Part shown: one piece after another, positions 57,786-64,000 of the stretch
Numbering within the stretch: position 1 is the stretch's first letter
Layout of the letters: the number at the start of each line of letters is the position of its first letter
Assembly (NCBI GenBank): GCA_964420365.1
Contig: CAYQTA010000066.1
Location: 1 to 64,000 of the forward strand
From: JAMOQA01 sp964420365
Lineage (GTDB): Bacteria; Acidobacteriota; Polarisedimenticolia; J045
Direction of reading: 5' to 3'
Length of the DNA: 64,000 nucleotides
Position numbers and translations under genes: made by a program
The notes under the pieces: model-generated
What the model was told of the DNA's origin: nothing
The model's input: the letters and a program-made list of their open reading frames with translations, nothing else
The model's database searches: none

Positions 57786-58867
57786 TCCCTCCTTGCCGAC
57801 CGTCCGTCGTTCCGCTGCTCGTCACCGCCTTCCTGCTCGCCGGCTGCGGGGGCGGGGAACGCGGCCGCGCCCCGGCGACCCCGGGCGCGGCCGCGAGCCG
57901 GGAGGATGCCGTCCCGGTGCGGGTCGTGGAGGTCCGGCCGGGACCGTTCCGGGAGTCCCTCGAGCTGACCGGAACGCTGGCCCCCCTCGAGGAGGTGACC
58001 GTGTCCACCGAGAACGGCGGCCTCGTCCGCGAGCTCGGGTTCGAGAAGGGGGACCGGGTGCGGGCGGGCACGGTCCTCGCCCGGATCGGGGACGACCTGG
58101 CCGAGAGCCGCCTCGCCCAGGCCCGCGCCGACCTGGCCGCCGCCGAGGCGAACTACGCCAAGGTCTCCAGGCTCTTCGAGCGCCGGGCGGTGCCCCGCCA
58201 GGACCTGGTCGCGGCGACGTCGCGCCGTGACCGGGAACGGGCCCGGGTCCGGGAGCTCGAGCTGCTCCTCGAGCGGGCGGTGGTCCGCGCTCCGATCGAC
58301 GGCGTGGCGGTGGATCGCCCGGTCGACGTCGGGGAGGTGCTGGCCCCCGGGACCCGCATCACGACGCTCCAGCGCACGGAGCGGCTGAAGGTGCGGGTCG
58401 ATGTCCCGGACACGGAGATCTCGTGGGTGCGGGCCGGCACCGCCGGGGTCGTGGTGGTCGACGCCTGGCCGGGCAGGACGTTTCCCGCCCGCGTGACGTT
58501 CGTCGGCCCGGCGGCCGACCCCGACTCACGGACGTTCCCCGTCGAGCTCGTGCTCGACGACCCGCGCGGGAACGTCCGGCCGGGGATGGCCGCCCGGGTG
58601 CGGCTGCTCCACCCGCCCCGGGAGGACGCGATCGTCGTCCCCCTGGACGCGGTCCTTCGCCGGTCCGGGAGGTTCGCGGCCTTCGTCGTCGTGAACGGCG
58701 TCGCGCGGGAGCGCGGGCTCGTCCTCGGCGGGCGGGCCGACGGAAGGGTCCTCGTCCGGAGCGGCCTCGCCCCCGGCGACCTCCTGGTCGTCACCGGCCA
58801 GCGGGACCTCGAGGACGGCCGTCCGGTCCGGGTGACCGGGCGGGCCGCGCCGGGGACCCGGCCGTGA
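57782..58867 (+). CDS. RND periplasmic adaptor lipoprotein (membrane fusion protein)
   Basis: 361 residues. A lipobox (LLAGCG, cysteine near residue 23) marks a lipoprotein. The barrel-sandwich and hairpin domains are clear: VRVVEVRPGPFRESLELTGTLAPLEEVTVSTENGGLVRELGFEKGDRVRAGTVLARIGD, a short coiled hairpin, and VVRAPIDGVAVDRPVDVGEVLAPGTRI returning to the lipoyl fold. The beta-barrel (ARVTFVGPAADPDSRTFPVELVLDD) and membrane-proximal domain follow. It links the RND permease to the TolC-like duct. ATGA with the TolC gene upstream and GTGA with the permease downstream give a strictly coupled operon. Confidence 0.92.
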   Translation: MIPPCRPSVVPLLVTAFLLAGCGGGERGRAPATPGAAASREDAVPVRVVEVRPGPFRESLELTGTLAPLEEVTVSTENGGLVRELGFEKGDRVRAGTVLARIGDDLAESRLAQARADLAAAEANYAKVSRLFERRAVPRQDLVAATSRRDRERARVRELELLLERAVVRAPIDGVAVDRPVDVGEVLAPGTRITTLQRTERLKVRVDVPDTEISWVRAGTAGVVVVDAWPGRTFPARVTFVGPAADPDSRTFPVELVLDDPRGNVRPGMAARVRLLHPPREDAIVVPLDAVLRRSGRFAAFVVVNGVARERGLVLGGRADGRVLVRSGLAPGDLLVVTGQRDLEDGRPVRVTGRAAPGTRP

Positions 58868-61800
58868 GTCTCCCGACGCGCCTCGCCCTCGCTCGCCCGC
58901 TGACCACGTGGGTCCTGATGGTCCTGGTGGTGGCGGCGGGGTGGACGGCATGGCGCGACCTGCCGCGGGAATCGTTCCCGGAGATCCGGATCCCCCTGGT
59001 GCTCGTCCGCACGACCTGGGCCGGGGCGTCCCCGGCGGACATGGAGAGCCAGGTCACCCGGGAGATCGAGCAGGAGCTCAAGGGGCTGGCCGGGCTCAAG
59101 GAGATCCGCTCGACCTCGACGGACGGCTTCTCGCTGATCGAGGTGGAGTTCACGCCGGACGTCGACCTCGATACCGCCCTGATGCGGGTCCGGGAACGGG
59201 TCGACCTGGCGAAGCCCGACCTGCCCGACGACGCGGACGACCCGGTGATCGAGGACGTCGATTTCTCCCGGATCCCGATCATGCTGATCGAGCTGGGCGG
59301 GCGGGTCGACGAGGACCGCCTGCGGGAACTCGCGGAGGCCCTGCGGGACGAGCTGGAGACGATTCCCGGCGTCAACGTCGTCCACCTGCTCGGTGCCCGG
59401 GACCGGGTCGTCCGGGTGGAAGCCGACCCGCGGAGGATGGCCGCCCGGGGGATCGGCTTCCGCGACCTGGTCACCGCAATCGAGCGGGAACAGGTGACGA
59501 TCCCGGGAGGGCACCTGGACATCGGCGACCTGCGGTTCCTCGTGCGGTTGCCGGCGGAGGTGGACGACCCGGGGGACGTGGCCGACTTCGTCGTCGCGCG
59601 ACGGGGGGGCACCCTCGTCCGGGTGCGGGACGTTGCCGAGGTGGTCTACGGGCACGAGGAGGCGACCACCCTCTCCCGCCTCGACCGGGCCCCCTCGATC
59701 ACCCTCTCCGTCGAGAAGCGGACCGGCGCCAACATCCTGGAGGTGGCCGCCGCGGTCCGGGCGCGGGTGGACGGGCTGCGCCGCCGGCTGCCCCCCGGGG
59801 CAATGGCGAAGGTCACCGCCGACCAGTCGGAGGACATCGAGGAGATGGTCCGGAACCTGGAGGACAACATCGTCTCCGGGCTCCTGCTGGTCCTCGTCGT
59901 CCTCTTCCTCGCGATGGGCTGGCGCCCGGCGGTCATCGTCTCCCTCGCGATCCCGTTCTCGATGCTGGTGACCTTCGTCGCCGTCGCCCTGCTCGGCTAC
60001 ACGCTGAACATGGTCGTCCTGTTCTCCCTGGTGCTCGTTCTCGGGATGCTGGTCGACAACGCGATCGTCACCGTGGAGAACACCTGGCGGCACCGGGAGC
60101 TCGGTGAGGACTCCCGGCACGCGGCCCTCGTCGGCACCTCCGAGGTGGCCGCACCGATCGTCGCCTCCACCCTGACCACCCTCTGCGCCTTCGCGCCGAT
60201 GCTGTTCTGGCCCGGGATCATCGGCGAGTTCATGAAGTTCCTTCCGGCCACCCTGATCCTCGGGCTCACCGCGAGCCTCTTCGTCGCCCTGGTCTTCAAC
60301 CCCGCCCTCGCCGCCAGCCTGTTCCGCGATCCTCCACGGCGCCGGGTGACCACCGCCGACGATCCGGGGCCCTTTCGGCGACGCTACCGGGCGCTCCTGG
60401 CCTGGTGCCTCGACGCGGGGCCGCAGGTGCCCTTCCGTTTCGCCCGCAACTGGCTGCTGCTCGCGGTCTTCTTCGGCTGCACCGGCCTCGCCGCCCTTCT
60501 CGGGATGGGAGCCCTCCTCCTCGGGACCCCGGCCCCGGGCCGGGCGATCGGGATCCTGGCGGCCGTCGGTGGCGCGGCCTTCGCCCTCCACGGCCTGGCC
60601 TGGCTCGCGTCCCTGCCCCTCGCCCTCGCGGGCCGGCAGACCATGGTCACCGACCACCGGGCCCGGGTGCTCTGGACGATGGGAGCGATCCTCGCCGCGA
60701 CGGCGATCGCCTACGGGGCGTTCGGCGAGGGGGTGGAGTTCTTTCCCGAGATCGAGCCGCGGACGATCCTGGTCGACCTCGCGTTCCCGCCGGGAACGAA
60801 CCTCTCCGCCCAGGACCGGCTGGTGCGGCAGGTGGAGGAGCGCCTCGCGGACACTCCCGACCTGGTCGACATGGTGGCCAACGTGGGCTCCACCGGGGTT
60901 TCCACCGGCGACCCGGTCGCCCCGGGGGGCACGGGGACGCGGAGCCGGGTCACCCTGCACCTGCGGAAGTTCCACGAGCGCACCCGGAACAGCTTCCTCA
61001 CGCTGGACGAGGTCCGGCGGAAGGTCGCCGACCTCGCCGGCGCCCGGATCACCGTCGACAAGCCGCAGGAAGGTCCGCCGACCGGCAAGCCGGTGACGAT
61101 CCGCCTGCTGGGGGACGACTGGGACGAGCTGGGAGCCGCCGCCGAGGAACTGCACCGGCGGCTGGCCCGCGTGCCCGGCCTCGTGAACGTGGACGACGAC
61201 CACGACGAGGGGAGCCCCGAGGTGCGGATCCTGGTGGACCGGGACGCGGTCGCCCGGGCGGGCCTCTCCACGGCCGCGGTCGGGGACGCCGTGCGGACCG
61301 CCCTCGCCGGGACCGACGCGGCGGAGTACCGGGCCGGAGAGGACGAGTGGGACATCACGGTGCGCCTCGCACCCGGCGACCGGCGCTCCCTCGGGCCCCT
61401 TTCCGAGCTGACCCTGGCGACCCCGGGGGGACGGGCGGTTCCCCTGCGCGCCCTCGCCAGGATCGTCCGCGAGACCGGGCCGACGGCGATCCGGCGGGTC
61501 GACCTCCACCGGGCGATCACCGTCAGCGCGGACGTGGACCACGCCGCCGGCTACAGGGACCCGGACATGCGGCGGACGGCCGCGGGGATCCTGCGGGAAA
61601 TGCGCCTGCCCCCGGGAATCCGCTGGGAGTTCGCCGGATCCAACGAGGAGGAGACCGAGAGCCGGCGGTTCCTCTCCCGGGCGTTCGTCGTCGCCCTGCT
61701 CCTGATCGCCCTCGTGCTCGTCACCGAGTTCGACTCCCTGGTGACCCCGCTGACCATCCTGGTGTCCGTCGCCCTCAGCCTGATCGGCGTCCTGTGGGGC

Positions 61801-62247
61801 CTGCTGGTCACGCGGATGCCGTTCGGGATCATCATGACCGGGATCGGCGTGATCTCCCTCGCCGGGATCGTCGTCAACAACGCGATCGTGCTCTGCGATT
61901 TCATCCTCCAGGAGCGGGCGCGGGGCGTGCCGCGGCGCGAGGCGGTGATCCGCGCGGGACTCGTGCGACTCCGCCCGGTTCTCCTGACGGCGATCACGAC
62001 GATTCTCGGCCTCGTCCCGCTCACGCTGGGGATCAGCCTCGACGTGCGCACGGGGCGCCTCCTCTGGGGCGGCGAGTCGTCCCAGTGGTGGGGCCCGATG
62101 GGCGTGGCCGTGATCTTCGGACTGGCCGTGGCGACGGTGCTGACCCTGGTGGTCGTCCCGGTCACCTGGGACGTCCTGGCGGGCGCAGCCGAGGCAGTCT
62201 CCCGGCGCGGTGCGCCGGGACGGCATCCCGCAGGGGAGCGGGCCTGA
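58864..62247 (+). CDS. RND-family efflux permease with inserted membrane segment
   Basis: 1127 residues from GTG, longer than the usual ~1030. The two RND halves are clear: PEIRIPLVLVRTTWAGASPADMESQVTREIEQEL, the transmembrane core GWRPAVIVSLAIPFSMLVTF, the proton-relay helix VLVLGMLVDNAIVTVEN, and the second half with FGIIMTGIGVISLAGIVVNNAIVLCDF. Between helices 6 and 7 an extra ~70-residue stretch holds two additional hydrophobic segments (NWLLLAVFFGCTGLAALLGMGALLL and AAVGGAAFALHGLAWLASLPLALA). The helix-4 relay (DN) and helix-10 NN are as in the HAE-type group. The substrate is unknown. Last 86 bp overlap the KamA-like gene on the other strand. Confidence 0.92.
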   Translation: MSLPTRLALARPLTTWVLMVLVVAAGWTAWRDLPRESFPEIRIPLVLVRTTWAGASPADMESQVTREIEQELKGLAGLKEIRSTSTDGFSLIEVEFTPDVDLDTALMRVRERVDLAKPDLPDDADDPVIEDVDFSRIPIMLIELGGRVDEDRLRELAEALRDELETIPGVNVVHLLGARDRVVRVEADPRRMAARGIGFRDLVTAIEREQVTIPGGHLDIGDLRFLVRLPAEVDDPGDVADFVVARRGGTLVRVRDVAEVVYGHEEATTLSRLDRAPSITLSVEKRTGANILEVAAAVRARVDGLRRRLPPGAMAKVTADQSEDIEEMVRNLEDNIVSGLLLVLVVLFLAMGWRPAVIVSLAIPFSMLVTFVAVALLGYTLNMVVLFSLVLVLGMLVDNAIVTVENTWRHRELGEDSRHAALVGTSEVAAPIVASTLTTLCAFAPMLFWPGIIGEFMKFLPATLILGLTASLFVALVFNPALAASLFRDPPRRRVTTADDPGPFRRRYRALLAWCLDAGPQVPFRFARNWLLLAVFFGCTGLAALLGMGALLLGTPAPGRAIGILAAVGGAAFALHGLAWLASLPLALAGRQTMVTDHRARVLWTMGAILAATAIAYGAFGEGVEFFPEIEPRTILVDLAFPPGTNLSAQDRLVRQVEERLADTPDLVDMVANVGSTGVSTGDPVAPGGTGTRSRVTLHLRKFHERTRNSFLTLDEVRRKVADLAGARITVDKPQEGPPTGKPVTIRLLGDDWDELGAAAEELHRRLARVPGLVNVDDDHDEGSPEVRILVDRDAVARAGLSTAAVGDAVRTALAGTDAAEYRAGEDEWDITVRLAPGDRRSLGPLSELTLATPGGRAVPLRALARIVRETGPTAIRRVDLHRAITVSADVDHAAGYRDPDMRRTAAGILREMRLPPGIRWEFAGSNEEETESRRFLSRAFVVALLLIALVLVTEFDSLVTPLTILVSVALSLIGVLWGLLVTRMPFGIIMTGIGVISLAGIVVNNAIVLCDFILQERARGVPRREAVIRAGLVRLRPVLLTAITTILGLVPLTLGISLDVRTGRLLWGGESSQWWGPMGVAVIFGLAVATVLTLVVVPVTWDVLAGAAEAVSRRGAPGRHPAGERA

Positions 62248-63574
62248 GCCCGGCGACCAGCTCGAGGCGACGCATCTCCGGCTCGAAGAAGAACTCCGGC
62301 TCGCCGAGGGCGGGGACCAGCTCGTCGAGCCACGTCGCCCGCTCGTCGTACCGCGCGAAGAACGGCCGACCGACCCACTCCGGGTTGCGCCCCTGGAGGA
62401 AGCCGAGGACGAAGACCTTCTCTCCCCGGATCCGGGCGGTCCCCTGGACGAGAACCTTGCCCGGGGTCGCCGACATCGAGGGGCCCCGCACGGTCCGGGC
62501 CAGGCCGGAGACCTGCCGGTAGGCCTCCTGGAAGATCTCGAGGACGCGGGCGAGGGGCAGCTCGAAGTACCGCTTCGGCCCGGTGTCCCGCTCGACGAAC
62601 ATGTAGTACGGGACCATCCCCAGGTGGACCTGCTCGCGCCACATCTCGGCCCACGTCGCCGGATCGTCGTTGACGTGGCGGATCACCGGGGCCTGGCACC
62701 GGATCACCGCTCCCGCCTCCTGGACCCGCCGGATCGCCACCCGCGCCGGCTTCGGCTGGAGCTCGCGGGGATGCGAGACGTGGGCCATCAGGGCGAGGTG
62801 CTTGCCCGCCCGGCGCACCCGCTCGAAGAGGCGCAGCAGGTCGTCGGCGTCGTCGTCCGTGACGAAGCGGTAGGGCCACCAGGCGAGGGCCTTGGTCCCG
62901 ATCCGGATCGAGCGGATCGACTCGACGCGGAGCAGCGGTTCCACGTACCGGGCGAGGACCCGCGTCTTCATGACCATCGGGTCCCCGCCGGTGATCAGGA
63001 CGCTCGAGACCTCGGGGTGCCGCTCGACGTACCGGACCAGCCGTTCCGCCTCCCGGCTGGCGAACTTCAGTTCCTCCATCCCGACGAACTGTGCCCAGCG
63101 GAAGCAGTAGGTGCAGTAGGCGTGGCAGGTCTGGCCGGGGCCGGGGAAGAACAGCACGGTCTCCCGGTACTTGTGCTGCAGGCCGGGGAGCGGCTCGCCG
63201 TCGAGGCGGGGCACGTTGAGCTCCCGCTGGCCCGCCGGGTGGGGGTTCATCCGCAGGCGGACGTCGCGGGCGAAGGCCTGGATCTCCGCGGCGGGGGCCT
63301 CCTTCCGCACGAGGTCGACGAGGCGCCGGAAGTCCTCCGGGTCGAGCATCCCCTCCTGGGGGAAGGTGAGCTGGAAGAGCGGGTCGTCCGGGATGTTGTC
63401 CCAGTCGATCAGCTCGTCGATCACGTAGGTGTTCACCCGGAACGGCAGGACCGCCGCCAGCGCCCGCATGGCAAGCAGGCGTTCCTCCCCGAGGGCCCGG
63501 AGCTGGGGAAGCCGGGCGAGGTCCCGGCGGGTGACGGCGGCATAGCGGCGCGGCTCGATCCTCGTGTCGGTCAA
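62162..63574 (-). CDS. KamA/YjeK-family radical SAM protein (lysine 2,3-aminomutase-like)
   Basis: 470 residues from TTG. The cluster motif is Cys150, Cys154, Cys157 (CHAYCTYCFRW), with SAM motif VLITGGDPMVM and the ILK-type LLRVESIRSIRIGTKALAWWPYRF. The PLP lysine region appears near the C-terminus (SATPGKVLVQG). The YRETVLFFPGPGQTCHAYCTYCFRWAQF block and AGKHLALMAHVSHP are typical of the KamA family; it could be a lysine 2,3-aminomutase or the EF-P-lysine-modifying YjeK/EpmB, and the short length against KamA favours no clear choice. TTG 63574 is set by AGGAGG 5 bases upstream. A long (~175-nt) untranslated leader is predicted. Confidence 0.85.
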   Translation of the reverse strand: MTDTRIEPRRYAAVTRRDLARLPQLRALGEERLLAMRALAAVLPFRVNTYVIDELIDWDNIPDDPLFQLTFPQEGMLDPEDFRRLVDLVRKEAPAAEIQAFARDVRLRMNPHPAGQRELNVPRLDGEPLPGLQHKYRETVLFFPGPGQTCHAYCTYCFRWAQFVGMEELKFASREAERLVRYVERHPEVSSVLITGGDPMVMKTRVLARYVEPLLRVESIRSIRIGTKALAWWPYRFVTDDDADDLLRLFERVRRAGKHLALMAHVSHPRELQPKPARVAIRRVQEAGAVIRCQAPVIRHVNDDPATWAEMWREQVHLGMVPYYMFVERDTGPKRYFELPLARVLEIFQEAYRQVSGLARTVRGPSMSATPGKVLVQGTARIRGEKVFVLGFLQGRNPEWVGRPFFARYDERATWLDELVPALGEPEFFFEPEMRRLELVAGLRPAPLRDAVPAHRAGRLPRLRPPGRPR

Positions 63575-63579
63575 GGTCA

Positions 63580-63585
63580 CCTCCT
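63580..63585 (-). promoter_or_regulatory. Ribosome site deciding a TTG start
   Basis: AGGAGG (63585-63580, minus strand) lies 5 bases before TTG 63574. A GTG at 63580 would overlap this site, so TTG is preferred. The NUDIX gene has the same arrangement, GGAGG then TTGACCGAC. Confidence 0.65.
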
Positions 63586-63755
63586 CGGCCCCGCGGGAGG
63601 GGACGCCGGGCGCCTCCCCGCGCGGGGCATCGTGATCCAGCCGGGTTCGTCCACCCCGGTGGGAAGAACTTCCTGGACCAGCGGCGTCGGGCCGGCGGTC
63701 GCGAAGCGGCGGGGGGCCCCCGAGCGGGGGCCGCGATCCCGCGATGCCTGGTCCG

Positions 63756-63784
63756 TTGATACAGGGCCGGGATCGATCCGTCAA
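63756..63784 (-). promoter_or_regulatory. Predicted promoter of the KamA-like gene
   Basis: On the minus strand TTGACG (63784-63779) and TATCAA (63761-63756) are separated by exactly 17 bp. The predicted start of transcription leaves about 175 nt of leader before TTG 63574, which could hold regulatory structure. The gap 63575-63797 shows no gene. Confidence 0.65.
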
Positions 63785-63797
63785 GCGGGCGAAGGTG

Positions 63798-64000
63798 TCA
63801 CGAAGGTTTGACGAATATCTCCCCGCTCCCGGCCGCCCCCCCGAGGACCGGGCGGAGGACCCGCCGCAGGTCCGGGGAGAGGCCGGTGATCTCCATTCCC
63901 GGAACGACCCGGGTCCGGCAGGCGAGCGCCCGTTCCTCCCCGGCCTTCCCGGGGACCCGGTAGCGCAGGAGGGAATGCCCGCACTCCCCGTTCCAGCAGA
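63798..64000 (-). CDS. [2Fe-2S] ferredoxin-type protein, C-terminal fragment
   Basis: Only the last 66 codons and the stop are in the window. They include CWNGECGHS, the beginning of a plant-type [2Fe-2S] loop, then ALACRTRV for the fourth ligand, and the GMEITGL ending typical of SdhB/FrdB or ferredoxin domains. The third cysteine position is Ser, where SdhB-type proteins may have Cys or Asp. The identity (succinate dehydrogenase Fe-S-like, or a small ferredoxin domain) cannot be settled from the fragment. It is transcribed away from the right edge of the window. Confidence 0.7.
   Translation of the reverse strand, partial: CWNGECGHSLLRYRVPGKAGEERALACRTRVVPGMEITGLSPDLRRVLRPVLGGAAGSGEIFVKPS

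Noticed and set aside
58153..62226. 1357-codon minus-strand frame opposite the RND operon
   Set aside because: Low-complexity acidic/basic repeats without a fold; opposite strand of a well-supported RND permease.
62162..63784. Extension of the KamA-like protein to a start at 63784
   Set aside because: That start lies on the -35 box of a good promoter and adds 70 residues without family homology; TTG 63574 has a strong ribosome site.
1..64000. tRNA, rRNA, CRISPR or insertion sequence
   Set aside because: I saw no cloverleaf-like intergenic block with a T-loop GGTTCGA-type box, no regular repeat-spacer array and no transposase domain. A tRNAscan/ISfinder run would be decisive.

Overview
This is a very GC-rich window (about 70% G+C by eye) from a Gram-negative-type (diderm) bacterium. 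Signal peptides, TolC-like, porin-like and beta-barrel proteins, an RND pump and heptosyltransferase-like genes show an outer membrane. Multiheme cytochromes, an NfnAB-type transhydrogenase, radical SAM enzymes and an isolated nuoB point to a versatile, at least partly anaerobic metabolism. The gene set (DUF4388/PATAN, CBM9-DUF5916 outer-membrane protein, gingipain-like protease, MidA, TMTC-like TPR protein, bacterial glycerol-1-phosphate dehydrogenase) recalls Acidobacteriota or a related deep diderm lineage, but no marker gene fixes the taxon. No tRNA, rRNA, CRISPR array, phage or transposase was seen.

Layout. 1-9.2 kb: end of a small c-type cytochrome with a strong terminator and a cluster of palindromic repeats; a composite outer-membrane protein; an SAM hydroxide adenosyltransferase; a DUF4388 regulator; and a 19-heme cytochrome c fused to a membrane cytochrome b. 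9.3-15.6 kb (minus): spermidine-synthase-like protein, OPT transporter, nfnAB and an omega-amidase-like hydrolase. 15.7-22.9 kb (plus): SppA, an RNase Z-like hydrolase, a sigma-70 factor, a 61-residue membrane ORF, an SSS symporter and glycerol-1-phosphate dehydrogenase. 22.9-32.6 kb: a CBM9/DUF5916 outer-membrane protein, a fused RRE-radical SAM-SPASM-ArsM-like enzyme, a degenerate cyclophilin coupled to a secreted protein, and a FetAB-type exporter. 32.6-40.3 kb: Bcp peroxiredoxin, zinc alcohol dehydrogenase, bacteriohemerythrin, a giant gingipain-like protease and a CPBP protease. 40.3-45.5 kb: a 665-bp non-coding stretch rich in hairpins and direct repeats, then fabI, acyl-CoA dehydrogenase, a MidA/NDUFAF7-like methyltransferase and nuoB. 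45.5-52.4 kb: a NUDIX / Fe-S nuclease / sigma factor operon and a glycan operon (GT9, methyltransferase, TMTC-like). 52.5-64 kb: outer-membrane and exported proteins, a HAD hydrolase, a complete TolC-MFP-RND operon, a KamA-family radical SAM protein, and the end of a [2Fe-2S] protein.

The best candidates for undescribed biology are the five-part RRE-rSAM-SPASM-ArsM-like fusion with a Cys-rich tail (25334-27829) and the 19-heme cytochrome built from a near-exact 244-residue tandem duplication and fused to its own membrane quinone-type module (6445-9243). Genes are tightly packed: many pairs overlap by 4 bp (ATGA/GTGA), three convergent pairs overlap at their 3' ends, and a TANNNT -10-like hexamer lies about 20-70 bp before most transcription units.
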